Source: a virus. Taken from it: a stretch of DNA of 21,412 nt. Positions within the stretch are counted from its first letter, which is position 1. Each line of letters opens with the position of its first letter. The position numbers and the translations under genes were made by a program. Of this stretch, positions 11,300 through 18,592 are shown piece by piece. The notes under the pieces are model-generated. The model saw nothing but the letters and a program-made list of their open reading frames with translations. It was not told the origin of the DNA and did no database searches. The stretch lies in the IMG/VR virus record IMGVR_UViG_3300042864_000489, positions 1 to 21,412 of that record; one strand, 5' to 3'.

Positions 11300-12439
11300 T
11301 TACCTTTCGATTGGGTCTATGGCGCGAAGAACCAAGCCATCCTTCTTGTCGAACACAAGCGCCTGTAGCGCCCGCCGCCCCGCATATCCCATCCCGGCAG
11401 CATAAGCGTCAGGTGGGCAGAAGGCGCGCAGGCTTTCCCACCGCAGCGGCCCTACATCCTTGGACGAGTCCTTGTGGATGTGACCTGTCAGCATGTAGCG
11501 GTGCCTCGTCTCTGACCAGAACGGGCAAACGTCCGAGACGTAGAGGGTTAACCGCTCTGGTGGCGCACGGTCGCCATGATGGGCAAACACCGCAGCCCTG
11601 CCCCACTGCGCCATGTAGAGGTCACGCGGGTCTTTGTGAATGACGATGCGTTGATTCTTTGCGTAGCGGGCGGCAAGAGCGAAGGTGATGACAAGATGGC
11701 TGTGTTCGTCGTGGTTGCCGCGCAGCACGCGAACTTCGACCGTCTTGTGCTTTGATGCCAGCGCCTCGACCACGCGCACCAGCATAGCCACGGCTACGTC
11801 CAGCACCTTGTAGTGTCGCCCGTCCACGTCCAGATGGTGTTTACTCTGTGGTGTCTGCGCCGTGTTATCGTCAGCGTGGAGGTAGTCGCCTCCCACGAGC
11901 AGCACAGCTTTGGCGCAGGCGGGGGTGAGTGCGTCCACCTTCTCAAAAGCCGTCACGAGATCACTCTGCGCGAGTTTCAGATCGTAGTCCTGCTCCCCTG
12001 TCTCTTTGCCCCATGCGTGCATCCCGACATGGGCATCCATCAGCGGCAGGATCAGCATCAGATCGTCTTGAACACGCTTGGGTGCTGCGATTCTCGGAGC
12101 CACAGGGATTTCGGTGAAGGCTGTTTCCAGACGAGCAACGAGGTCTTCCGGGGCATCCTTCTCGGGCTTCAGCAGGACGCTGTAGCTGGTGCCATCCTCA
12201 TTCTTGTGTTTGGCCCAGACCATACCGGGAACCATGCGCGTGGCAACGGCATCCATTGCCAACTCAATCGCCTCGTCTTGGTGCTTGGCAAAGCCCCGTT
12301 CAATGGCGCGTTTGATGCGATGTTCAAGAGTTTTTCTGGGGATGCCTAACGCATTGGCTGCGGCGTTTTTGCTGCCATGCTGGCGAAACACCGAGATCGC
12401 TTCCTGAAGCTGTTCGTCCGTCAGAGGTTGGAGTTTCAA
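11300..12439 (-). CDS. Calcineurin-like metallophosphoesterase with N-terminal helix-turn-helix
   Basis: The start is TTG 12439: no in-frame ATG exists near the N-terminus and an in-frame TGA lies five codons upstream. Residues 7-50 of 379 form a helix-turn-helix (LQEAISVFRQHGSKNAAANA, then LGIPRKTLEHRIKRA). From about 125 all metal-binding motifs of the calcineurin-like fold are intact: MDAHVG (Asp135, His137), GGDYLH (Asp185), GNHDEH (241-246), HHGD (287-290) and GHIH (319-322). It should be a two-metal phosphodiesterase, possibly directed to DNA by the helix-turn-helix. It is the last gene of the late operon, after lysis, an odd place for an early-type nuclease. Substrate unknown. Confidence 0.85.
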   Translation of the reverse strand: MKLQPLTDEQLQEAISVFRQHGSKNAAANALGIPRKTLEHRIKRAIERGFAKHQDEAIELAMDAVATRMVPGMVWAKHKNEDGTSYSVLLKPEKDAPEDLVARLETAFTEIPVAPRIAAPKRVQDDLMLILPLMDAHVGMHAWGKETGEQDYDLKLAQSDLVTAFEKVDALTPACAKAVLLVGGDYLHADDNTAQTPQSKHHLDVDGRHYKVLDVAVAMLVRVVEALASKHKTVEVRVLRGNHDEHSHLVITFALAARYAKNQRIVIHKDPRDLYMAQWGRAAVFAHHGDRAPPERLTLYVSDVCPFWSETRHRYMLTGHIHKDSSKDVGPLRWESLRAFCPPDAYAAGMGYAGRRALQALVFDKKDGLVLRAIDPIER

Positions 12440-12451
12440 TTCATCGCGGCC

Positions 12452-12658
12452 TCATTGGGGACCGACGCCTGCATCGTAAGTCGCCACCACGTCCCGAACC
12501 TTGGCGCGGATCAGCGCAAGATCGTTCGTCACAGCGGCTTCCGACAGCGCGTCAATCGGTTTTTCGAGTCTTTCGACCAGTCTGCTTGCTCCGTCTGGCG
12601 TTGCGCCGACGCAGCCACTCAAGATCATCGTCAGCATCACCGCCACTAACGTCCGCAT
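12452..12658 (-). CDS. Lipoprotein, putative o-spanin (Rz1-like)
   Basis: ATG 12658 is eight bases after GGAG on this strand; an in-frame TTG at 12664 is less likely. The 68-aa product has a signal sequence MRTLVAVMLTMILSGC with a good lipobox (ILSGC), so the mature protein would be an outer-membrane lipoprotein of about 53 residues, mostly helical (ASRLVERLEKPIDALSEAAV). Its first 107 bases overlap the end of the preceding gene in another frame, the usual Rz/Rz1 arrangement. O-spanins join i-spanins across the periplasm and fuse the membranes at the end of lysis. It lacks the Pro-rich segment of lambda Rz1. Confidence 0.72.
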   Translation of the reverse strand: MRTLVAVMLTMILSGCVGATPDGASRLVERLEKPIDALSEAAVTNDLALIRAKVRDVVATYDAGVGPQ

Positions 12659-12824
12659 GGTCAATTCTCCTATCCGCTTCTACCGCACCCTTGAGGCGGT
12701 CAGCTTCCACCTTGTTCAGCGTGTCGTTCACAGCGCCGCGACGGATGGAAAAGACAAGAGCGATGACAGCGAAGAAGGCCGTCACCGCTCCAATGATCTT
12801 GGCTTTGATGTTAAAGCCAAACAT
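12552..12824 (-). CDS. Putative i-spanin (Rz-like) membrane protein
   Basis: Start ATG 12824 lies three bases after the upstream stop (TGACCATG); ATG 12839, five codons earlier, is possible. The 90-aa product has a single N-terminal transmembrane helix (AKIIGAVTAFFAVIALVFSI) and then a long charged, helical domain (LNKVEADRLKGAVEADRRID) ending in a very basic tail. This is the layout of phage Rz proteins: type II inner-membrane anchor with a periplasmic helix. It lies just downstream of the lysozyme and overlaps the lipoprotein gene. No sequence similarity to lambda Rz is claimed; the call rests on topology and position. Confidence 0.65.
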   Translation of the reverse strand: MFGFNIKAKIIGAVTAFFAVIALVFSIRRGAVNDTLNKVEADRLKGAVEADRRIDHADVSGGDADDDLEWLRRRNARRSKQTGRKTRKTD

Positions 12825-12826
12825 GG

Positions 12827-13006
12827 TCAGGTCGCCCATCCCTTGCGCTTGGCGAGAACGTAGACACCTTCGACCATTGCGCCGAGGAACAGCGAGACGG
12901 TGAAAACCATGTCGTGATCCATTACCAGTGCTTCACCCACGCCAGAACCAGCAATGTAGCCGATGCCATAGCGAAGCAGGATTCGAGATACGGGTCCAAA
13001 GTCCAT
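12827..13006 (-). CDS. Small membrane protein, holin-like (59 aa)
   Basis: ATG 13006 to TGA 12829-12827 on the minus strand, following the lysozyme stop by one base, with AAGGGGAAA just upstream. The sequence starts MDFGPVSRILLRYGIGYIAG, has a second hydrophobic segment MVFTVSLFLGAMVEGVYVLA, and ends KRKGWAT. One or two membrane helices are expected. The size, ending and lysis-cassette position resemble small putative holins of alphaproteobacterial phages. Because another hydrophobic protein precedes the lysozyme, this may be an accessory holin or antiholin. Confidence 0.65.
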   Translation of the reverse strand: MDFGPVSRILLRYGIGYIAGSGVGEALVMDHDMVFTVSLFLGAMVEGVYVLAKRKGWAT

Positions 13007-13007
13007 T

Positions 13008-13676
13008 TCATTTCCCCTTGTTAAATGCAGCTATCAGCCGCTCGAAGAAGGACAACTGACGCGACGGTTCGGGCGCACGCTTCGCACCCGCCGACTGCAT
13101 CAGTTCTGCGAGTCGAGCGCCGTCAATCTTCATCCGGTAGCGGGTGCGACCATTAGGCAGGGCGTCATAAACAGGAATCGAATTACCGTTTGCCTCGTAG
13201 TCACCCATCAGGAACAGCCGCTGTTCGGCCTGCCGACGCTTGGCGATCTCTTTCGGCTTGAGCCATCCCATGAAGCCAGCGCCGCTCATGTTGCCCGCGT
13301 TCACTTCGCGGATCAGTTGGCAGGGAGCGCCGCTACGGCTGCGCCACGTAGCACCACCCGTGTTGAAGTCCCACGACACCAGCGCATCGAACTGATGGGG
13401 TCGCAGCGGAACCTTCACAGCCCGCGCAACCCGCGCCTCATAGCTGTCCAGATCGGTGTCGAACAAAGCGAGAGCCTTGATGAGTTCAGCTTCGACCTGT
13501 GCGGCAGACCAGCCACGGGTATCCACGCGAGGCATTTTCGCAGGATCGGGGCCACCCGCCGCTGCCGTGTGTCCGACATACACGGTCCACACATCAACGG
13601 AGTCGAGGTAGGGACCGAGGACGATCCCCTCATGCTCTGCAATTTCGAGAATACCGTTTTGCGTGATTTTACTCAT
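13008..13676 (-). CDS. Endolysin, T4-type lysozyme (GH24-like)
   Basis: ATG 13676 is seven bases after GGAAGG; the frame extends upstream to 13763 but has no comparable site there. In the 222-aa product the catalytic triad has exact T4 lysozyme spacing: Glu16 in AEHEG, Asp25 in PYLD, Thr31 in VWTVYVGHT. RPHQFDALVSWDFNTGG, with a conserved F-N-x-G, and a final KRRQAEQRLFLMG block are also typical. It hydrolyses the glycan between MurNAc and GlcNAc. There is no signal peptide or SAR helix, so release through a holin is expected. The C-terminal 60 residues lie outside the core domain. Confidence 0.92.
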   Translation of the reverse strand: MSKITQNGILEIAEHEGIVLGPYLDSVDVWTVYVGHTAAAGGPDPAKMPRVDTRGWSAAQVEAELIKALALFDTDLDSYEARVARAVKVPLRPHQFDALVSWDFNTGGATWRSRSGAPCQLIREVNAGNMSGAGFMGWLKPKEIAKRRQAEQRLFLMGDYEANGNSIPVYDALPNGRTRYRMKIDGARLAELMQSAGAKRAPEPSRQLSFFERLIAAFNKGK

Positions 13677-13989
13677 CGTCTTTACCTTCCACTGTCTTGA
13701 CGACACGGGAGCGATAGGCCCGCAGAAGTTCGATGCCACCGAGAGAAAGCGTTCCAGCCACAACCGTCAGAAGCGTTTCCCGATCCAAAGCCGTGGGCAG
13801 GGCTGCGCCAACCAAGGATGCTACGGGTTTGGCGAACAGGATGGGCATAGCCACCGCAGCAATCGCCCGTTCCAGTGCAAGCATCCAACTCTTAGGTCTA
13901 AAGATGATAATCTGAAGAACGAAACCTAGAATTGCCCCGAAGGTCACGGGTCCGAGTTTAGCCTGCGCCCAAGCAAATATATCGTCCAT
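13669..13989 (-). CDS. Putative holin (106 aa, three membrane helices)
   Basis: ATG 13989 on the minus strand; the stop overlaps the lysozyme start by eight bases. Three hydrophobic segments are visible: about 15-30 (VTFGAILGFVLQIIIF), 41-64 (AIAAVAMPILFAKPVASLVG) and 72-89 (LLTVVAGTLSLGGIELL). The N-terminus is short and acidic and the C-terminus charged (RSRVVKTVEGKDDE), as in class I holins. Holins form the inner-membrane lesions that let lysozyme reach the wall. Position directly before the lysozyme is the main support. A 65-base gap separates it from the gene before it. Confidence 0.72.
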   Translation of the reverse strand: MDDIFAWAQAKLGPVTFGAILGFVLQIIIFRPKSWMLALERAIAAVAMPILFAKPVASLVGAALPTALDRETLLTVVAGTLSLGGIELLRAYRSRVVKTVEGKDDE

Positions 13990-14054
13990 GATTGACCCAT
14001 GCCGCCACGTTTCCAGACCTTGTGCCTAGAAAACGCAGCGTGTCAATGGGTGGA

Positions 14055-15299
14055 TTAAATGGTTACTGGCGCGATGGAGTCAAATATTCTTGTAACTTCG
14101 GCTCCGTTGCCCATCGCCAACACGTAGACTGGATCAGACGTGTAAACGATGATCTCGAAAGCACCCGTGATCGCGTTGCTGACTGTTTCGCCAACAAGTC
14201 TGCCCGTTTCGCGATGGTATGCTCTCACGGTTCTGCTGACCAGTGCGTTTTCCGCGTTCCTCACCGTCCCGGCAAGTCTGCGGCGAGTGAGGCCAGCAGC
14301 AGGCAACATGCCAAGCACGTTATGTGATGCGATCTCTTGGAAACTTTCGACCGCGTTGGTTGTCATATTGAAGATGACGAAGATTGAACTGGTGGTGGCC
14401 GCTGGCGTGAACAGTGCGACCACGCGATCATTGTCAATCCAGTTGACCTCCACGCCTTCCAGAATGTGAGCCAGCACTGGAGTCAGGTCTCGGGAAGTCA
14501 GAGTATTTGCGGCAAGGTCGTAGAGGTAGAGCCTCTGTGCCGCGACGGTGCTTTGGGTGATGATGGCGATGCGTTGCCCGTTCGGGCTGAAGCGGATCGA
14601 CCGGATCGCGGTGTTCGGGAACGTGGGAGTAGAAATCCTCGTCCACGGTGTCGCCGTGGTATTGTAGAGGTTGAAGTTCCCCGGCGCAGTCCCGCTGCTC
14701 GAGCCTCCCGTAGCAAGCCTCGTGCTGTCTGGGCTGAAATCAGCAACAGTGCAGCGGGCAAGCGGAAGCGTTGCCGGATCGACCACCTTGCTCATGTCGG
14801 AGCGGTTGTAAACGGTGACGAACGGGCTGATGTTATGGGGAACCGCGATCCATGTCCCGTTGGCCGAATATGCCACTCGACCCGCGATGCCTGTTGGCAA
14901 GGTTGAGGGGGCGGCGAGTTGCGCCAGATCGCTCAACCGATACCGAACGATCCAAGGGTTGACTTCCAAGGCAAGCGTGATTTCTGCCTCATCAGGAGAC
15001 AGCGTGATACCATAAGGCGCGGCAGGCGGGAGAACAGACGGGTTGGTGTTGTATGCGCCAGTGTTCAAGTTCAGGAACCTGATGAACGGTGTCGTGTTCT
15101 GAGCAAGGATCGCCGTTTCCCCGTTCGCCAAAACCGCCATAGACCTGAAGGGGTCGTTGAACACGCTACCCGTTCCCGGTCGAACTGTAGCCTGCGCGAA
15201 CAGCGATCTCGCCACGCGAGGATTTCCGAGGCTGACCGCGTAATAGGCATCCCGCAGAGTCGTGGCTATCAGAAACTCGCCTTTAATCAGTTTGCCCAT
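14055..15299 (-). CDS. Beta-propeller (WD40-like) virion protein with C-terminal beta-sandwich
   Basis: ATG 15299 begins five bases after the tail-tip gene ends. The 414-aa product has repeated blades of the form 'W/x-V..SPDG..A......I..YN' over about residues 40-325 (YGITLSPDEAEITLA, VADFSPDSTRLATG, SIRFSPNGQRIAII, VNWIDNDRVVALF), which is a WD40/TolB-like propeller of about six or seven blades. Residues about 340-414 look like a carboxypeptidase-regulatory-type beta-sandwich (AGTVRNAENALVSRTVRAYH, GRLVGETVSNAITGAFEI), common at the ends of phage tail proteins. It is encoded between tail tip and lysis genes, so it is probably a tail-tip or receptor-binding accessory. No enzymatic motif seen. 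Confidence 0.78.
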   Translation of the reverse strand: MGKLIKGEFLIATTLRDAYYAVSLGNPRVARSLFAQATVRPGTGSVFNDPFRSMAVLANGETAILAQNTTPFIRFLNLNTGAYNTNPSVLPPAAPYGITLSPDEAEITLALEVNPWIVRYRLSDLAQLAAPSTLPTGIAGRVAYSANGTWIAVPHNISPFVTVYNRSDMSKVVDPATLPLARCTVADFSPDSTRLATGGSSSGTAPGNFNLYNTTATPWTRISTPTFPNTAIRSIRFSPNGQRIAIITQSTVAAQRLYLYDLAANTLTSRDLTPVLAHILEGVEVNWIDNDRVVALFTPAATTSSIFVIFNMTTNAVESFQEIASHNVLGMLPAAGLTRRRLAGTVRNAENALVSRTVRAYHRETGRLVGETVSNAITGAFEIIVYTSDPVYVLAMGNGAEVTRIFDSIAPVTI

Positions 15300-15304
15300 T
15301 CGGT

Positions 15305-18157
15305 TTACCCAAGAGTGAAGTTGATGTTGTTGCCAGCGGGCGGCGCGGTGGTGTTGTCCATCACGAAGGACAGGTTAGCGCCAGAAGTCGTCGGCGTGTT
15401 GTTTATGACGATCTCACGGGCCTGCAATGATTCGATCCCGTCTCGCACGGACAATACGCGGACGCGAACGCTTGTTGCCGCGCCCATTGCCGTTCGCGGG
15501 AAGGACATGCTGGTGCCCGTCAACCCGGCATATTGAGTAATCTGAACGCCTGTCTGAGCGTTGATTAGCCGAACGGTGGTCGTTTGGCCCGCCTCTGGGG
15601 CGATGCTTGTCTCCGTCCACTCAAGCGGAACCGTTTCTTCCATGAGGCGGTTTCGGGTGGCCCATGTGACGGGCACGTTTGTCAAGTTGGAAACATCCAC
15701 GGGATCGAAATAGCTTCCAGCCACCGTCACATTCGCGGGCCGCGCAGGGCGGTAGTAGCGATTTGTCGGTGTGTATTCAGAAACTACAGCATCAGCATCC
15801 GGCAACAGGCCGACACTGGTGCGGGTTCTGAATTTATAATCCTTGGGGACGCCAATGACTGTTTGCTCGGGGTCGCCAAGTCGGGAGTCGAAAGACACGA
15901 AGCGTATGGGTGTGCTGATGGCCCACGCCTGCGGGATGGTGTCGAACAGGCCACGGCGGATCGTCCATCCGGCAGTATCATCTACGGCTGTGAACAGCGC
16001 GATTTCGTGCTGACTTTCGGGTATCCCGGTTGGACCAATGATTGCGAAGCCGCCGATCTTCGGGCCGACCCCAACCCAGTCGGAGCCGAACGTGAAACCT
16101 GTGCTGTAGGTTTCAGGCACCAAGGCTGACGTGATTAGGGTGCGGCCAGTGAAGTTGAACGTTCCGATATTCTGGAAACTCGAAGCGCCTGTAGCGTCAA
16201 CTTTCTCGGCATAACCCTCCACCCCGAAGGCATCGACTTGGTTCGTTGCGACCATGAAGCCAACGCGCGAGGCAGGGTCAACCAGTTCGCTTGCGTCTGG
16301 GTTTGACGCCTTGATGACGTAGTAGTTCGCAGTCAGATACTCGACATGGGTGGGAGGTAGCGGCGACTGAGACAGCGAGGGGGCTGCGCTGACTGGGGCA
16401 TCTTGAGCCTTCGGCTTGGTGTAACCAAACACATCTTCACTCAGGGAGACTTTGATACGGCTTGCGCCGGGGCTTCCGTAATTTACAGACATGACCCGCA
16501 TTACGAGTTCGTCTGCCCCAACTTCATCATAGGTTAACTTGCAGACTTGACCGGGGACAAGGCTCCAAGCGTCCCTGTTCACTGTGATCTCGGCAAAAGC
16601 CAGCGGGGCTACAGCGGCAGAGAGGTCTCGCGATGCCACCTGAGAAGCCAAAGCTGCGCGACGGATACCGTGGTAGTTCCGGCTGTCGGTAACGATCTCG
16701 CCCCCATTGGCAACAATCGCACCGAGGGATTGCGCGATCACCACTTCTTCTTCTTCGTTCTTCGGGTTCGTCCACGTCACGCTGATTTCGTTGGTGGTTT
16801 CAGACGGCGTGCGGCGCTTGAACGACTCCACCGTGCAGTTGCTACGGTCGAAGGTTTGGAGAAGCGACACATCATAGTCGTCTCGGATCAGGTCGAGCGT
16901 AATCAACCCAGACGCCGGATTCACAAATACCACGCCCTGAATGTGCGAGATTATGTCGCCAATGAAGTTCTGGATTTCCTCTTGTCGCGCCCACAGCATC
17001 GAAAGGCCAAAGCGTTCTGCATAAAGACGCTCTGCTGACGATTCGAAAGAAGCGTTGTCCAATGCCGTTTCAGGTAGACCCAAGCCCCACACACCGTCAA
17101 CCAAGCACTCTCTGATGATGTGGGCGGGATTCATGTCGATGTGCTGCGTCAGCGGGTAGAGGAACATGTGCTGAAGCGTTTCGTCATCCATGTTGGATAT
17201 GACCGGAACCCCATCGTTCGGGGTGTTGTCCATCTTCGCCGTTTCAGTCGTGTTGGTCAGGAACAGGTTGAAAGCGTAAGCCTGCGCCCCAGTGGCCGCG
17301 AGAGTGCTTGCGGCTGAGTTAGTGTCGGCCACCCCGTCACTGGGTTCTCCGTCAGTGAGAAACACGAAAATGCGGGGCTTGCTGCCCGCACCATTGTAGA
17401 AGGACTGCAAACCCACGACAGCATTGGAGAAGCGGGTTCCACCAGCCACTCCGATGGAGTTCACAAAGATGATAAGGTCGGTGTAATCTGCGGTCGTGCA
17501 GTTTCTCCGTTCCATCGAAACAGACGTGCCTGACCAACCGACGATGCGAACATCAAACGTGTTCGAGTAGTCGCGCATTTGCTTGAGCGCGTTCACTACT
17601 GCGGCCTTTGCCGCAACCAGTGGCGCTCCAATCATGGACAAGGAACAGTCTATGGCGAAACAGATGGCGAGGTTAGGTGTGTCCAGATCACCGGGAATAG
17701 CCGCAATGTCAGGACGCCAGCGACGGTCAATGCGCGTGACGCGGAAGTGGGTTGGCGGCACAAACGGGCTGTTGACCGACCACCTAAAGCCAGCCGTGTT
17801 GCCGGGTTGCTCCGTGAAATAGGCGGTGGAGATGCCGCGATACGCGGGGACGGTTGTAGGTGAGCCTCCGAGTTTTGAAGCACAATGTGCGTCGAGCAAC
17901 TGGGTAAACGAACCGTTCTGCCAAGCCAAGCGCCCGACTAGACCTCCTTCTTTCTTGTCACCACCAAAGAGTTCCGGCTGATTTATGGCAATGATGGACG
18001 GCGTGGGGCCGAGCGGAAACGCAACTTCTTTATCATTTACCGATATTGCGCGGAGATTCTCAACGACACCGTGACAGATTGCATATTGAATCGACGCGAA
18101 GTAGTCGGTGACGCTTATGGAACCGCCGCCCTTTTTGCCGCCGCCACCGCTACTCAT
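15305..18157 (-). CDS. J-like tail-tip protein with internal von Willebrand A domain (950 aa)
   Basis: ATG 18157 follows AAGGAG. After a Gly/Lys-rich start, residues 14-150 (VTDYFASIQYAICHG, LRAISVNDKE, THFRVTRIDRRWRPDI) and everything from about 340 (MNPAHIIRECLVDGVWGLGL, then hub-like repeats) match lambda J-type/baseplate-hub tail-tip proteins, which close the tail tube and bind the receptor. Between them, residues about 160-335 are a von Willebrand A domain: LAICFAIDCSLSM with MIDAS Asp170-x-Ser172-x-Ser174, Thr241 in GGTRFSNA and Asp269 in LTDGEPSD. All metal-binding residues are present. The insertion falls in a loop of the J fold, so the tip probably displays a metal-dependent adhesion domain. 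The C-terminal 250 residues hold fibronectin-like domains. Confidence 0.88.
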   Translation of the reverse strand: MSSGGGGKKGGGSISVTDYFASIQYAICHGVVENLRAISVNDKEVAFPLGPTPSIIAINQPELFGGDKKEGGLVGRLAWQNGSFTQLLDAHCASKLGGSPTTVPAYRGISTAYFTEQPGNTAGFRWSVNSPFVPPTHFRVTRIDRRWRPDIAAIPGDLDTPNLAICFAIDCSLSMIGAPLVAAKAAVVNALKQMRDYSNTFDVRIVGWSGTSVSMERRNCTTADYTDLIIFVNSIGVAGGTRFSNAVVGLQSFYNGAGSKPRIFVFLTDGEPSDGVADTNSAASTLAATGAQAYAFNLFLTNTTETAKMDNTPNDGVPVISNMDDETLQHMFLYPLTQHIDMNPAHIIRECLVDGVWGLGLPETALDNASFESSAERLYAERFGLSMLWARQEEIQNFIGDIISHIQGVVFVNPASGLITLDLIRDDYDVSLLQTFDRSNCTVESFKRRTPSETTNEISVTWTNPKNEEEEVVIAQSLGAIVANGGEIVTDSRNYHGIRRAALASQVASRDLSAAVAPLAFAEITVNRDAWSLVPGQVCKLTYDEVGADELVMRVMSVNYGSPGASRIKVSLSEDVFGYTKPKAQDAPVSAAPSLSQSPLPPTHVEYLTANYYVIKASNPDASELVDPASRVGFMVATNQVDAFGVEGYAEKVDATGASSFQNIGTFNFTGRTLITSALVPETYSTGFTFGSDWVGVGPKIGGFAIIGPTGIPESQHEIALFTAVDDTAGWTIRRGLFDTIPQAWAISTPIRFVSFDSRLGDPEQTVIGVPKDYKFRTRTSVGLLPDADAVVSEYTPTNRYYRPARPANVTVAGSYFDPVDVSNLTNVPVTWATRNRLMEETVPLEWTETSIAPEAGQTTTVRLINAQTGVQITQYAGLTGTSMSFPRTAMGAATSVRVRVLSVRDGIESLQAREIVINNTPTTSGANLSFVMDNTTAPPAGNNINFTLG

Positions 18158-18350
18158 TCACGCGCTCCTTGGCTTTTGCGAGAACCCTCTTGGCGAAGGC
18201 ATCGTCCATCGTCTCTACATCTTCGGCAGGGATGCCATTCTTGACGATCTCTTTGAAATCGTATCCGTTCTGCTCTGCCCACGTTTTCAATCCGGGGATT
18301 ATGCAGTAGCCCGCTGCTTTCACATCTCTTGCAGTGATTATCAGGCTCAT
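18150..18350 (-). CDS. Small conserved tail-module protein (66 aa)
   Basis: ATG 18350 lies nine bases after GGAG and overlaps the previous stop (ATGA); its end overlaps the J-like gene by eight bases. The sequence (ITARDVKAAGYCIIPGLKTW, then NGYDFKEIVKNGIPAEDVET and ALAKRVL-type ending) has the 'G...W....G.....F...GI.A..L...D.....' pattern of a small protein often encoded directly before J-like genes. Whether it is structural or a chaperone is not known. Position, size and pattern are the evidence. Confidence 0.7.
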   Translation of the reverse strand: MSLIITARDVKAAGYCIIPGLKTWAEQNGYDFKEIVKNGIPAEDVETMDDAFAKRVLAKAKERVNE

Positions 18351-18592
18351 GCAGGGATGCTCCGCGTGAACTGGCCCTTGTCACGAACGTCGATAATGTT
18401 GGCGCTCTTGACAGTCATGGTTCCGAACACCACAGGAATCGGTCGCCCCGCTTCTGCGGTAGGTGCTTCGAGGTCTTTCGCAGCTTCAGGCTTCTGCTGC
18501 TTTGGCTTCGGCATGATGGCATACGAAATGACCATCAATGCCAGACCTATGGCAAGCTGAATAAAGAATGATGCGAGGAACGGCAGGGGCAT
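18347..18592 (-). CDS. Tail assembly protein with N-terminal membrane helix (81 aa)
   Basis: ATG 18592 overlaps the previous stop. Residues 5-27 are a hydrophobic helix (FLASFFIQLAIGLALMVISY), then a Lys/Pro/Glu linker, then AGRPIPVVFGTMTVKSANII, a segment typical of small tail-tip proteins that precede or form the beginning of J-like proteins. It may be an assembly factor at the tail tip or a periplasm-crossing component; lambda gpI occupies a comparable place, but no homology is claimed. Confidence 0.7.
   Translation of the reverse strand: MPLPFLASFFIQLAIGLALMVISYAIMPKPKQQKPEAAKDLEAPTAEAGRPIPVVFGTMTVKSANIIDVRDKGQFTRSIPA

Noticed and set aside
13990-14054. Possible minus-strand promoter (TTGACA at 14046-14041) and an ACCCAT/ATGGGT hairpin before the holin
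   Set aside because: No acceptable -10 hexamer at 16-18 bases and only six paired bases over a long loop; not enough for a feature, though this is the only sizeable gap in the leftward block.
14919-16129. Two plus-strand open frames (about 205 and 181 codons) opposite the propeller and J-like genes
   Set aside because: Both lie inside well supported minus-strand tail genes, are Arg-rich shadow translations and lack family features.
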